DNA of 64,000 bases from Tardiphaga sp052076105 (GCF_052076105.1 NZ_CP197245.1:3286001-3350000), one strand, 5' to 3'; shown: positions 8,623 through 17,990, counted from the stretch's first letter. The notes: generated by a model from the letters alone, not told the origin. Made by a program: numbers and translations.

Positions 8623-9510
8623 ATGACCGAGCTGAACCATTCGACCGAAAAGAGCCGCTATCTCAGCGCCCCGAAACGCCCGGACTTCACGCTGGACCAG
8701 GACTGGGGCTCCTATTCCGCCGCCGAGCATGATCGCTGGGACCGCCTGTTCGCCCGCGCGCAGACCGTCCTTAAAGGCCGGGCTTGCAACGAATACCTCG
8801 CTGCGCTGAACACGCTGCAGCTGTCCGAATCCGGCATTCCCGATCTGGAGAAACTGAGTTCACGTCTCAAGCCGCTGACGGGCTGGCAGGTCGTGCCGGT
8901 CGCCGAACTGGTGCCCGACGAGATCTTCTTCGATCATCTTGCCAATCGGCGCTTCCCGGCCGGCGCCTTCATCCGCCCCGAACACGAAATGGACTACCTG
9001 CAGGAGCCCGACATCTTCCACGACGTCTTCGGCCACGTTCCGCTATTGGCGAACCCGGTCTATGCCGACTTCATGGAGGCCTATGGAAAAGGCGGCCAGC
9101 GTGCGATGGCGCTCGGCCAGTTGAAAAACCTGGCACGATTGTACTGGTACACGGTGGAGTTTGGACTGATGAACAGCGCGAACGGGCTGCGCATCTTCGG
9201 CGCCGGTATTCTGTCGTCAGCAACAGAGTCCGTCTTCGCGCTGGAAGACGCCTCGCCGAACCGGATCACGTTCGACCTCGAACGCGTGATGCGGACGAAC
9301 TACATCATCGATGATTTCCAGCAGAGCTATTTTGTCATCGAGAGCTTCGAGAAGCTGCTGCAGGACAGCTATCAGGATTTCGGCGCACTCTATGCCCGCC
9401 TGGCCAAGGCAGACGACATCGCGGCCGACGAAGTGACCCCTGAGGATCGCGTCATCAGCCGCGGGACGCTGGACTATTTCAAGCGCAAGCGCGCGTCAGC
9501 CATTCATTGA
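8623..9510 (+). CDS. phhA: Phenylalanine 4-monooxygenase
   Basis: 295 residues from ATG 8623, with GGAGGG 6 nt upstream deciding the start. It hydroxylates L-Phe to L-Tyr with tetrahydropterin and O2 on non-haem iron. The iron ligands are visible in HDVFGH (two His, ~residues 136-141) and the Glu of YTVEFGL; RPEHEMDYLQEPD before them is also diagnostic. The length suits the single-domain bacterial enzyme without the ACT regulatory domain of animals. No phhB (pterin carbinolamine dehydratase) is adjacent. The last 15 bp overlap the convergent AraC-type gene. Confidence 0.95.
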   Translation: MTELNHSTEKSRYLSAPKRPDFTLDQDWGSYSAAEHDRWDRLFARAQTVLKGRACNEYLAALNTLQLSESGIPDLEKLSSRLKPLTGWQVVPVAELVPDEIFFDHLANRRFPAGAFIRPEHEMDYLQEPDIFHDVFGHVPLLANPVYADFMEAYGKGGQRAMALGQLKNLARLYWYTVEFGLMNSANGLRIFGAGILSSATESVFALEDASPNRITFDLERVMRTNYIIDDFQQSYFVIESFEKLLQDSYQDFGALYARLAKADDIAADEVTPEDRVISRGTLDYFKRKRASAIH

Positions 9511-9945
9511 CTGGATGCGGAATTTGGCCGGCGACGCGCCGAAGCGGCGACGGAAGCTGCGGTGGAAATAGGATAGTTCGTTGAAGCCGCAGGCGGCCGC
9601 GACTTCGCTGATCTTCAGGCTGCACTGCCGATCACCGGTCAGCATGCTGCGGGCCTTTTCAAGCCGGAGCTCCATGATGCGATCGGTGATGCTGAGGCCG
9701 GAGCCCTGCAGCAGGTCCTGGACGTAGCGGACGGACAGGCCGAGCTTCTCGGCGACCACCCGGGTTGAGAACTGCTGGTCAGCAAAGCTCTCATTGATCT
9801 GACTGATCACGCTGGCGATCCGCGCTCCGCGCAGGCCGCCGACCTCGGTGAGGTTCACGGGGTCCGGCTTTTCGATGCTGTGCACCTTGGCACGATCGGA
9901 TCCAAAGTCGGAGTGGCTGCTGAATGCGAGATTTGTGTTTTCCAT
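9496..9945 (-). CDS. Short AraC-type DNA-binding protein
   Basis: 149 residues from ATG 9945 (GGGA just upstream); ATG 9969 is an alternative. Nearly the whole protein is a C-terminal AraC/XylS double helix-turn-helix domain: FSTRVVAEKLGLSVRYVQDL then SEVAAACGFNELSYFHRSFR, followed by FGASPAKFR. The ~50 residues before it are low in structure, so the usual N-terminal ligand/dimerisation domain is missing. This is either a naturally minimal member or the remnant of a longer regulator. It converges on phhA and overlaps its 3' end, suggesting but not proving that it regulates it. Confidence 0.85.
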   Translation of the reverse strand: MENTNLAFSSHSDFGSDRAKVHSIEKPDPVNLTEVGGLRGARIASVISQINESFADQQFSTRVVAEKLGLSVRYVQDLLQGSGLSITDRIMELRLEKARSMLTGDRQCSLKISEVAAACGFNELSYFHRSFRRRFGASPAKFRIQSMNG

Positions 9946-9969
9946 GTTCCCAATCACCGCCCATTTCAA

Positions 9970-10317
9970 TGTGTGCGGAGATAGGTCGTCCGGACCCCTG
10001 ACTTTGGTTCAACGTCGACGACGATAATTTATCATATTTCGAAACCATCGCAGTTGCATTGCGTCCCCGGTGGTGACCGGCAAGGCGTTGGCCGGTGGTC
10101 GCCGTGTGGTCCCATAATCGCGCTCCCCAGTAGTACTTCCAGGTGAGACCGAGCGGCGACAGCCGCTCACAATACGACGTCGAGCACGCGATCCTGCACA
10201 AAGGAAGCGCGTAGGACCACGACGAGAGCGGTATTTTTATACATGGTCGCTGCCGAAATGACGCGCGAAGCGGCCCCGATTCCTCGAAGGCCGCCAGCGC
10301 ACCTGCAAGGAAACGAC
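9970..10317. other. 348-bp intergenic region upstream of the OMP gene
   Basis: This divergent promoter region holds GATAA-T-TTATC at ~10024-10034 and an AT-rich tract at 10231-10242 (TATTTTTATAC) that may be a -10 element for the OMP gene. A 136-codon frame on the minus strand (9791-10201) matches nothing I know and overlaps the AraC gene; it is not called. Confidence 0.45.
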
Positions 10318-11694
10318 ATGAAAAAGCTTCTCATCGGCACCATCGGCATCCTCAGCCTCGGCAATGCCGCCCTCGCCGCAGACGTGCCGGCTCGCGCCTA
10401 TACCAAGGCCCCCGCCATCGATCCTGCCTATAACTGGACCGGCTTTTATGCCGGCGTTCATGCCGGCTACGGCCTCGGAAGCACCGAATTGCAGATCCTG
10501 AATATCCGGACCGACGGCGCGCTGGGCGGCATTCAGGCCGGCTACAATCAACAGATCGGCAACCTGCTGCTCGGCATCGAAGCCGACATCAGCTTTAGCG
10601 GGATCAAGGGCGATCGCACGGTGAGCGTCCTGAACCAGGCCACCCTGACCCAGACGTCGCAGATCAACTGGCTATCGACCGTGACCGGACGCGTTGGCTT
10701 CGCCAATGGCCGCTGGCTCACTTACGCCAAGGGCGGCTTCGCCTGGGCCAATGAAGATCACGGCTACGACGTCCAGGTTTCGGTGCCGGGGCCGGACAGG
10801 ATCACACTGTCCGGCAGCGAGACGCGGCGGGGTTGGGTCGTCGGCACCGGCATGGAATACGCCCTCGCCAACAACTGGTCGCTGCGCGGCGAGTATGATT
10901 TCATCAGCTTCCCCGACCACGACTTCGACTTTAACGGCACGCGGGCCTCCACCGGGCCGGTCGTCTCCACGGCGTCGACCAAGCAGACGCTGCATCTCAT
11001 CAAGATCGGCGCGAACTATCAGTTCGGTGCTCCGAATGAGGCCAAGCCGATCCCGCCGCTGCAATACGCACAGTCAGGATTCGACTGGACCGGGCTCTAT
11101 CTCGGTGCCCAGGCTGGCTACGGATCGGGACGCGGCGACTGGCGCGACTACACGCCCGATGGGAAGTTCTCGATGACCGGTGGCTTCGGCGGCGGCCAGA
11201 TTGGCGCCAATGTGCAGCTCGGCGTGATCGTCATGGGCGTCGAAGGCGAACTGGTCGGCGGCGATATCGGCGGCGGCACCCGCACCAACCTTGATAACAA
11301 TCTCGACGTGCGCTCGCGCACCGAATGGCTTGCAATGGCCACCGCACGTATCGGCATGGTGACCAACGAGCGTTGGCTGACCTATCTCAAGGGCGGTGTC
11401 GCCGTCGCCGAGGATCGTCACGCCATATCACTGTCGGCGGGCCCGCAATATGCAAATCTCGACGGATCCCGCCTTCACACCGGTTACGTGGTCGGTGCCG
11501 GCGTGGAATACGCCTTCGCACCAAACTGGTCCGTCAAGGCGGAGTACAACTACATCGGCTTTGGCCATGACAAAGCGAGCCTCGAAGGCGTGATCAATGC
11601 CCCTCCGCTAGTCGGTTCTTATTATCTGAATGCCGATATTGCGCAGACCATGCAGCTCGGCAAGATCGGCGTGAACTATCACTTTGCGCCGTAA
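10318..11694 (+). CDS. Outer-membrane protein with two tandem 8-stranded barrels
   Basis: 458 residues from ATG 10318 (AAGGA 8 nt upstream). A signal peptide (KKLLIGTIGILSLGNAALA, cleaved before ADVPARAY) precedes two copies of the Omp25/RopB-type barrel. Copy 1 begins NWTGFYAGVHAGYG (~residue 39) and ends near KIGANYQFG (~240); copy 2 begins DWTGLYLGAQAGYG (~256) and ends KIGVNYHFAP at the C-terminus. Internal landmarks repeat: WLTYAKGG / WLTYLKGG, GWVVGTGMEYA / GYVVGAGVEYA. Related proteins normally have one barrel of ~200-250 residues. A surface structural or porin-like role is likely; the double barrel may form two linked barrels or one 16-stranded pore. Confidence 0.92.
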   Translation: MKKLLIGTIGILSLGNAALAADVPARAYTKAPAIDPAYNWTGFYAGVHAGYGLGSTELQILNIRTDGALGGIQAGYNQQIGNLLLGIEADISFSGIKGDRTVSVLNQATLTQTSQINWLSTVTGRVGFANGRWLTYAKGGFAWANEDHGYDVQVSVPGPDRITLSGSETRRGWVVGTGMEYALANNWSLRGEYDFISFPDHDFDFNGTRASTGPVVSTASTKQTLHLIKIGANYQFGAPNEAKPIPPLQYAQSGFDWTGLYLGAQAGYGSGRGDWRDYTPDGKFSMTGGFGGGQIGANVQLGVIVMGVEGELVGGDIGGGTRTNLDNNLDVRSRTEWLAMATARIGMVTNERWLTYLKGGVAVAEDRHAISLSAGPQYANLDGSRLHTGYVVGAGVEYAFAPNWSVKAEYNYIGFGHDKASLEGVINAPPLVGSYYLNADIAQTMQLGKIGVNYHFAP

Positions 11695-11705
11695 GCGCCG
11701 CAGCC

Positions 11706-11738
11706 GGCCACCATCGCGCCATCACGCGCATGGTGGTC
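11706..11738. terminator. Hairpin between convergent genes
   Basis: GGCCACCAT...ATGGTGGTC, with inner GCG/CGC pairing, forms a stem of about 12 bp between the OMP stop and the GT39 stop. It lacks a T-run, so it is only a candidate transcript end. Confidence 0.45.
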
Positions 11739-11745
11739 GCGCCTC

Positions 11746-13254
11746 CTAGCGCGGCAACATCTCGGGTGGCGGCGATCGATCAAGCACGTCGCCTTTCGCG
11801 CCTTCCAGCAGGTTCAGCTCGACATTCTCCACGACCAGCGGGCCGCGTTTGCGCTTGAGGTCAGCCACTTTCTCGATATTCGCAAAAGCCGCCCGCCATT
11901 CCGGATTGGTCGCAGCATTTTGCTCACCCACCAGCAGAAGCTTGCCGGACAACTGCTCTGCACTAGGCTCCGGCATGTTCACCCAGCGAATGCGCTGGGT
12001 GCGCTGGAAGACGCAGGTCCCCTTCGGCAGATAGAAGGCCAGCCAGCCTGTGGTGCCGTAATCGGGCGCCACCACGCATGTAGCCCCGACACGGGCACGA
12101 ATGGCTTCGATCTCGGCCGCCAGTTCGACGAAGCCCACGCCGATGCTGCGTACTGTCGCGTCACGCTTGTAGCCGGACAGCAGGCCCGTATTGGCCTGCA
12201 CCACCAGTGCTGTGAACATCACGACGCCGGTCGGCCCCGCCCAGCGCAGGCAGAAATCCACCGTGCGCTGCTCGCGCGGCTTCCATTGCACGATAGTTGC
12301 CGCGACGGCAGCAATGATGGCCAGCGTCGGATAGACCGGCGCGAACCAGTTGGCCTCGACGCGACTGTGCAGCGCATGCCAGCCGAAATACAGCACGATG
12401 ACCCAGAACATCGCATTCAACAGCACCCGCGCCGGCCACGCTCCGGGCTTGCGAACGGCCAGGGCATAGAGACCCATCATGCCAAGAATGAACACCAGCG
12501 GTGTGGCGAAGGCGAATTGGGTCGGGATCAGTTCAGCGATGAAGGCCGGATTGAAGTGGTCGATCCGGGCACGTCCGAGCTGCTTGATGAAGGATACCCA
12601 GCCGTGTTCGGCATTCCAGAACAGCACCGGCGAGAACACCGCGAGCGCGACGAGACCGCCGAGATAGGGCCATGGCGAGATCAGCCAGCGCCGCATCTTC
12701 GGCACAGCGACGAGCCAGATCAGAATCGCCGGCCCGAAAAACAGCGCGGTATATTTCGACAACAGCGCTACGCCGACGGCCAAGCCTACCGCGAGCCACC
12801 ACGCCCCCTGCCCCGTCGCCAGCACCTGGGCGAGCGTCAGCAATACGAAGCTTGATGCGACCAGCACCGGCGCGTCCGGCGTGACAATCATCAACCCGAC
12901 CGACGTGATCATGGTCGCGTTGAGCAGAATCACCGCCGTCGTCGCCACCCGCTGACCGCCGAACAGCAGTTCGGCCGTGCGATACACCGCCCAGCTCATC
13001 GGCAGCGCCAGCAGCACCGAGAACACGCGTACACCAAATTCGGTATCGCCCCCGATCATGGTGCCGAGCCGGATCACCACCGCGACCATCGGCGGGTGGT
13101 CGTAATAGCCGCCGGCCAGATGTTTTGACCACATCCAGTAGTAGGCTTCGTCGAAGGTCAACGGCGTCCAGGCGGCCGCCGCGAGCCGCAGCAGCACCAG
13201 GCCGATGACGACAGCCGCGGTGCCGCGAACCAGCCGCAGTTCCTGCGCGGTCAT
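11746..13254 (-). CDS. Glycosyltransferase family 39 (ArnT/PMT-like) membrane protein
   Basis: 502 residues with about ten hydrophobic helices. The first periplasmic loop has the GT39 signature FDEAYYWMWSKHLAGGYYDHPP (here split: the catalytic Asp-Glu in FDEAYYW and the YYDHPP motif, ~residues 34-56). These enzymes transfer a sugar from a polyprenyl-phosphate donor to lipid A, lipid or protein on the periplasmic side. It lies 7 nt downstream of the GT2-GtrA gene in the same direction, so the pair probably makes and uses one polyprenyl-phosphate sugar. The acceptor is unknown. Confidence 0.9.
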   Translation of the reverse strand: MTAQELRLVRGTAAVVIGLVLLRLAAAAWTPLTFDEAYYWMWSKHLAGGYYDHPPMVAVVIRLGTMIGGDTEFGVRVFSVLLALPMSWAVYRTAELLFGGQRVATTAVILLNATMITSVGLMIVTPDAPVLVASSFVLLTLAQVLATGQGAWWLAVGLAVGVALLSKYTALFFGPAILIWLVAVPKMRRWLISPWPYLGGLVALAVFSPVLFWNAEHGWVSFIKQLGRARIDHFNPAFIAELIPTQFAFATPLVFILGMMGLYALAVRKPGAWPARVLLNAMFWVIVLYFGWHALHSRVEANWFAPVYPTLAIIAAVAATIVQWKPREQRTVDFCLRWAGPTGVVMFTALVVQANTGLLSGYKRDATVRSIGVGFVELAAEIEAIRARVGATCVVAPDYGTTGWLAFYLPKGTCVFQRTQRIRWVNMPEPSAEQLSGKLLLVGEQNAATNPEWRAAFANIEKVADLKRKRGPLVVENVELNLLEGAKGDVLDRSPPPEMLPR

Positions 13255-13261
13255 CTCGCGG

Positions 13262-14395
13262 TTACCGTTTCCGCCAGACGAACAGGCCAGACATTGCGTA
13301 GTTCCAGACCACGCCCATCAGCGCGCCGGCAGCGCCCGCCAGCCACCAGATCGGCTCCTGATCGAAGACCGACCAAGCCACGCCGACATTGGCGAGCAGA
13401 CCCACGCTACAGACCACGTAGAAGATCAACAGACCGCGCAGGATGCCGAAGCCCTTCAGGCGCTGGTCGCGATAGGTCAGGAAATTGTTGAGCAGAAAGT
13501 TGCTGGTCATGGCACAGAGCGCGGCGATGGCCTGCGCCTCCGCGAATGGCGGATCGAAGACTTCAAGTGTGACGAACAGCACAGCGAAATGCACGAACAG
13601 GCCGATCGAGCCGACCAGCGCGAACAGCAGGAAGCGCAGCGACACGGTGTCGTTGGTCAGCTTCGCCAGCACGAGGCCCAGGAAATCCAGCGCCACCATG
13701 GAGTCGAGCTTGCTCTCGCCATGCAGGCGCGAGCCGAACGTGTAGGGCACTTCGATGACGCGCAGGTCGCCCCCGGCCGTCGCCACGACATCGAGCAGAA
13801 TTTTGAAGCCCTGAGTGGAGAGTCTCGGTGCCAGTTGTTCAAAGCGATCGCGGCGGATCATGAAGAAGCCGCTCATCGGATCGGCGATCTCGACCTTCAG
13901 CACCCGCTGCGCCACAGCGGTCGCGAATTTGCTGGCGCCAAGCCGCTGCTGGTTGAAACTGTCGGCGCTGCCGCCCTCGATATAGCGGCTGCCGATCACC
14001 AGTTCGGCGGCGCCGCTTTCGATCAGACCGAGCATCTTGCCGAGCTGGGTCTCGTCGTGCTGCAAGTCTCCGTCGATCACTGCCGCACAGGGCGCGCTGG
14101 AGGCCAACATGCCCTCGATGCAGGCGCCGGACAGGCCACGCCGGCCGATGCGCCGGATACAGCGGACGCGCGAGTCGGCGCGCGCCAATTCGCGTACCGC
14201 GTCGGCCGTGCCGTCCGGCGAATTGTCGTCGACGAAAATGACTTCCCAGGAAATGCCGACCAGCGCCGCGTCCAGCCGCTGCACCAAGGTGGCGACATTG
14301 CCGCGCTCGTTGAAAGTGGGGACGACGACGGACAGCTGCAGCGGAGCGCCCGCCTGCAATATCTGTCCGGGCCCCGGTCTGATGGCTTCGTTCAT
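13262..14395 (-). CDS. GT2 polyprenol-phosphate sugar synthase with GtrA domain
   Basis: 377 residues. The N-terminal GT-A domain (~20-240) shows LSVVVPTFNERGN, VIFVDDNSPDGT, IDGDLQHD (metal-binding DxD-like) and DPMSGFFMIRR, typical of DPM1/GtrB-like dolichyl- or undecaprenyl-phosphate mannosyl/glucosyl synthases. The C-terminal ~130 residues are a GtrA domain with four helices (FALVGSIGLFVHFAVLFV onward), thought to help flip the lipid-linked sugar. It is the first gene of an operon with the GT39 gene. The sugar is not determinable from sequence. Confidence 0.93.
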   Translation of the reverse strand: MNEAIRPGPGQILQAGAPLQLSVVVPTFNERGNVATLVQRLDAALVGISWEVIFVDDNSPDGTADAVRELARADSRVRCIRRIGRRGLSGACIEGMLASSAPCAAVIDGDLQHDETQLGKMLGLIESGAAELVIGSRYIEGGSADSFNQQRLGASKFATAVAQRVLKVEIADPMSGFFMIRRDRFEQLAPRLSTQGFKILLDVVATAGGDLRVIEVPYTFGSRLHGESKLDSMVALDFLGLVLAKLTNDTVSLRFLLFALVGSIGLFVHFAVLFVTLEVFDPPFAEAQAIAALCAMTSNFLLNNFLTYRDQRLKGFGILRGLLIFYVVCSVGLLANVGVAWSVFDQEPIWWLAGAAGALMGVVWNYAMSGLFVWRKR

Positions 14396-14855
14396 GGCGC
14401 CAGCATATATCTGCCGCGCCGGACCATGCCAAGACAGACAAGGAACAGCGAGGCCTTAACAGGCGCCGGAACAAGCCATCAGAGGGGGAAAACGGCCAAA
14501 AGTGGCCCCAAAATGCCAACGACCCCGAACAACAGGCGCACGTACATCCGGCGCACCGCGTTATTCAAGGTCGTCCCGACGCCGGAGCTATGAAGCATCA
14601 ACGTCGCCGTTGGAAACAAGATAGGGACGCTGGGGACATTCCGCAAGGGGTGCTCCCGGGACTGCTTCAACGCCACATTCCGGCCGCGAACACCGCATCC
14701 CGGCACCATTCTGTTACTGGCGAGCTATAGCCAGTCTTGCAGGTGCCCATTACCTTGTTCCGGTCAACAGCGGCGCGTTCGCGCGGTTTTCTCGAGGCGG
14801 AAGCCCCGCCTGAACCGCGCCACAATCGTCTCCGCGCGTGATAACCGGAGATGCC
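14396..14855. other. 460-bp intergenic region, no gene supported
   Basis: Divergent spacer between the glycosyltransferase operon and the M20 peptidase. It contains a small hairpin GGCCA-aaag-TGGCC near 14495 and a GGCG/CGCC-rich stretch near 14790-14815. A minus-strand frame at 14479-14709 ends in a hydrophobic stretch, but it has no Shine-Dalgarno and no recognisable family. Confidence 0.5.
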
Positions 14856-16163
14856 ATGCGACGCTCGCTCGGACCATGCTTATTCGCTGTATCGCTGACG
14901 CTGGCATCCTTCGGCAGCAGCCATGTCATCGCGCAGACAATTGATACCGTCACAACGACGCTGCTGTCCGATTCGCGCGTCATGGCTGCGCTCGATGCCA
15001 TCAAGGCCGACGACGCCCGCGCCCTGAAAGAGCAGATCCGGATCACCGAAATTCCCGCGCCTCCGTTCAAGGAGAATGTGCGCGGCAACTACATTCTGTC
15101 ACGGTTTCAGGAGCTGGGCTTCAAGGACGCCGTGATCGACGCCGAGGGCAATGTGATCGCCCGGCGCAAGGGCACTCGGGGAACGCCGAAGCTGGTCATC
15201 TCCGCACATCAGGACACGGTCTTTCCCGAGGGGACCGACGTCACGGTGAAGGAAAAGGACGGCGTCTATCTGGCGCCGGGGATCGGCGACGATGCCCGCG
15301 GGCTCGCGGCCCTGTTGTCTTTGATGCAGACCCTCAACACGCAGCAGATCGCGACGGTCGGGGACGTCATGTTCGTCGCCAGCGTCGGCGAAGAAGAGCT
15401 GGGCAATCTGCGCGGCGTCAAAGCCCTGTTTCGCGGCAACAAGGACATCGATGGCTTCATCTCGATTGATGGGCTCGGCGTCACGCGGATCGTCAACCAG
15501 GGAACGGGAAGCCACCGCTACGAGATGATTTTCAAGGGTCCGGGCGGTCACAGTTTTCAGGAATTCGGCTTACCGAGCGCGACCCACGCGCTGGGCCGCG
15601 CAGTCGCGAAAATCTCGGAACTGCAGACACCCGCAGATCCGAAAACCACCTTCACGGTCGGAACGGTGAGTGGCGGCACATCCGTCAACGCCATCGCTGC
15701 CGAAGCACGCATGACGATCGACATGCGATCGAATTCGACCGAAGAACTGTTGAAACTCGAAGCGAGACTTCTCGATCAGGTGAAGGACGCAGTAGGTGAA
15801 GAAAACAAGCGCTGGGGATCGCACAAGATCACTGTCGAGATCAAACTGATTGGCGACCGCCCGGCGGGCGTTGTCGCAGAAGACTCTCCCCTCGTGCAGG
15901 CGACCGCGCGCGCCGTGACCGCGCTGACCCGCGCGCCCCATGTCACCTTTGCCGGTTCCAGCACGGACTCCAATCTCGCGATGTCGCTCGGCATTCCTGC
16001 GGTGACCATCGGCGGCGGCGGCCAGGGCGGTAACTGGCACTCCCGCAACGAATGGTACAAGCCCGTGGATGCGTATATCGGGCCGCAAAATGCACTGCTG
16101 ACGATGCTGGTGCTGACCGGCGTCGAGGGCGTGACCAAGCCGGTGCTGCCGGCGCGGCACTGA
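14856..16163 (+). CDS. Secreted M20 family metallopeptidase
   Basis: 435 residues from ATG 14856 (GGAG 6 nt upstream; 14838 is a less likely start). The signal peptide ends near SSHVIAQ. The M20 di-zinc set is visible: SAHQDTVF (His, Asp), GIGDDARG (bridging Asp), GEEELG (catalytic and metal Glu), an Asp in SIDGLG, and a late His in GGNWHSRNEW. The family cleaves peptides or N-acyl amino acids. The dimerisation insert with GPGGHSFQEFG is present. Periplasmic; substrate unknown. It is followed after 35 nt by the DUF72 gene on the same strand. Confidence 0.9.
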   Translation: MRRSLGPCLFAVSLTLASFGSSHVIAQTIDTVTTTLLSDSRVMAALDAIKADDARALKEQIRITEIPAPPFKENVRGNYILSRFQELGFKDAVIDAEGNVIARRKGTRGTPKLVISAHQDTVFPEGTDVTVKEKDGVYLAPGIGDDARGLAALLSLMQTLNTQQIATVGDVMFVASVGEEELGNLRGVKALFRGNKDIDGFISIDGLGVTRIVNQGTGSHRYEMIFKGPGGHSFQEFGLPSATHALGRAVAKISELQTPADPKTTFTVGTVSGGTSVNAIAAEARMTIDMRSNSTEELLKLEARLLDQVKDAVGEENKRWGSHKITVEIKLIGDRPAGVVAEDSPLVQATARAVTALTRAPHVTFAGSSTDSNLAMSLGIPAVTIGGGGQGGNWHSRNEWYKPVDAYIGPQNALLTMLVLTGVEGVTKPVLPARH

Positions 16164-16198
16164 ATAACAAGGCGAATACTGAAAGGATCGGCCTCACA

Positions 16199-17002
16199 AT
16201 GGTTGCGAAATCCGGACAAATCCGTATCGGCATCGGCGGCTGGACCTTCGAGCCGTGGCGCGGGACATTTTACCCGGAAAAGCTGACCCAGGCGAAGGAG
16301 CTTAGCTACGCCGCCTCCAAGCTGACATCCATCGAGATCAACGGCACCTATTATGGCTCGCAGAAGCCAGAGAGCTTTCGCAAATGGGCGAGCGAGGTGC
16401 CGGATGATTTCGTGTTCTCGCTGAAGGGCCCGCGCTTCGCCACCAACCGCAAGGTGCTTGCAGAAGCAGGCGACAGCGTGAAGCGCTTTTATGATTCCGG
16501 CGTGCTCGAACTCGGCGACAAGCTTGGCCCGGTGCTGTGGCAGTTCATGCCGACCAAGAAATTCGACGAGGCCGATTTCGGCGGCTTCCTCGAACTGCTG
16601 CCACGCGAACTGGATGGCCGCGCCCTGCGCCACGTGGTCGAGGTGCGGCATAACAGTTTCTGCACGCCGGCTTTCATCGCCCTGCTGCGCGAGCACAAGA
16701 TCCCCGTGGTGTTCTCCGAACACGCGACCTATCCGGCGATCGCTGATGTCACCGCGGACTTCGTTTATCTGCGCCTCCAGAAGGGCGAGGATTCGATCCC
16801 GACCGCCTATCCGCCCAAGGCGCTTGATGCCTGGGTCAAGCGCTTTCAGGATTGGGCTAGCGGCGGCGAGCCCGGCGACCTGCCACGTGTCGGCGATGGC
16901 AAAGTGAAGAAGCAGCCGCGCGACGTGTTTGCCTACGTGATTCACGAGGCCAAGGTGCGCGCACCGCACGGCGCGATGGCGCTGATCGAACGTGTAAAGT
17001 AA
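16199..17002 (+). CDS. DUF72 domain protein (YecE-like)
   Basis: 267 residues forming one TIM-barrel-like DUF72 domain. It starts IRIGIGGWTFEPWRGTFYP and contains SIEINGTYYGSQ, FSLKGPRFATN and LPRELDGRA, then DFVYLRLQ. ATG 16199 is preceded by AAGGA 11 nt upstream; longer starts reach back into the M20 gene. The biochemical role of DUF72 is not established; a sugar-isomerase-like fold has been noted. It is cytosolic and ends 16 bp before the convergent TctC gene, with the GCCCGCGGGC palindrome between them. Confidence 0.9.
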   Translation: MVAKSGQIRIGIGGWTFEPWRGTFYPEKLTQAKELSYAASKLTSIEINGTYYGSQKPESFRKWASEVPDDFVFSLKGPRFATNRKVLAEAGDSVKRFYDSGVLELGDKLGPVLWQFMPTKKFDEADFGGFLELLPRELDGRALRHVVEVRHNSFCTPAFIALLREHKIPVVFSEHATYPAIADVTADFVYLRLQKGEDSIPTAYPPKALDAWVKRFQDWASGGEPGDLPRVGDGKVKKQPRDVFAYVIHEAKVRAPHGAMALIERVK

Positions 17003-17018
17003 CGCCCGCGGGCGCTAC

Positions 17019-17990
17019 TCAATCCAGCTTGATGCCGGCCTCGCGGATCAATTTCGTCCAGGTCGCGTGTTCGGAGGCGATGAAGGCGTCGAGCTTGTCG
17101 TCGGGCATATCCCACGGCTCACCGCCGCTCTTCTCGAAGCGCTCCTTCAGATCGGGCAACACCGCCCGAATATCCTGACGGAGTTTGGCGATCACCGCAG
17201 GCGGCGTTTTGGCCGGCACGAAAATGCCCAGCCATGAATCCACATCGAGACCCGGCACGCCCGCCTCAGCCATGGTCGGAACGTCAGGCGCCAGCGGACT
17301 CCGCTTCGACGACAGGACCGCGATGCCCCTCACCTGCCCCGTCTGCACATAAGGCAGCCCCGCAGCGATCGAGTCGAAGAACAGGTCGATGCGGCCTGCC
17401 AGCAGATCGGCGAAAGCAGGCGGAGATCCCCTGTAAGGCACCTCCTGCAGCTTGACGCCGGCAGACCTCATGAAGGCCGCGGCCACCAGTTGCTGGCCGG
17501 TCCCGACGCCGGCAGTCGCCACGGTGATCGACCCCGGCTTGTCCAACGCGGCAGCAACGATCTCCTTCGGCGACTGCTGCGGCAGATCCTTGCGGCCGAC
17601 CATCACGTAGCCAAACTTGTAGACCAGCGCGACCGGCACGAAATCCTTGAGCGGATCATAAGCGAGCTTGGCGTAAAGCGCGGAGTTGAAGGCCATGTTG
17701 GAGAGGCCGCCAACCATCAGCGTATAGCCGTCTGCCTCGCTCTGGGCCGCAGCCTGCGTGCCCACGACGGTGCCTGCGCCTGGCTTGTTCTCCACGAAGA
17801 ACGCCTGCCCCGTTCGCTTTGCCAGCGCGTCGGCGAGATGCCGTCCGACCAGATCGTAGCTGCCGCCGGGGGCAATCGGCACGATGATCCTAACCGGACG
17901 ATCCGGATATGCGCCTTGCGCCAATACCGCAGAATGAAGGGATACAAGCGCGAGTGCCACCACGCCTAGAGCACCAACAATGCGAACCAT
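17019..17990 (-). CDS. TctC/Bug family solute-binding protein (second)
   Basis: 323 residues from ATG 17990, chosen because GGGGGA lies 5 nt upstream. The signal peptide is VALALVSLHSAVLAQ. Family motifs are VRIIVPIAPGGSYDLVGR, FVENKPGAGTVVGTQ and ADGYTLMVG. It is an orphan binding protein with no TctA/B, and not a close copy of the one at 7.4-8.4 kb (by eye perhaps a third identical). It is divergent from DUF488. Ligand unknown, probably a carboxylate. Confidence 0.9.
   Translation of the reverse strand: MVRIVGALGVVALALVSLHSAVLAQGAYPDRPVRIIVPIAPGGSYDLVGRHLADALAKRTGQAFFVENKPGAGTVVGTQAAAQSEADGYTLMVGGLSNMAFNSALYAKLAYDPLKDFVPVALVYKFGYVMVGRKDLPQQSPKEIVAAALDKPGSITVATAGVGTGQQLVAAAFMRSAGVKLQEVPYRGSPPAFADLLAGRIDLFFDSIAAGLPYVQTGQVRGIAVLSSKRSPLAPDVPTMAEAGVPGLDVDSWLGIFVPAKTPPAVIAKLRQDIRAVLPDLKERFEKSGGEPWDMPDDKLDAFIASEHATWTKLIREAGIKLD

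Noticed and set aside
9791..10201. 136-codon minus-strand frame upstream of the AraC gene
   Set aside because: No family resemblance, overlaps the AraC gene in another phase, no ribosome site; kept only as a place to look for a lost N-terminal domain.
13205..14593. 462-codon plus-strand frame opposite the GT2-GtrA gene
   Set aside because: Antisense shadow; composition unlike any real protein and spans two real genes.
14479..14709. Possible small membrane peptide ending in a hydrophobic helix
   Set aside because: No Shine-Dalgarno before any start and no supporting context.
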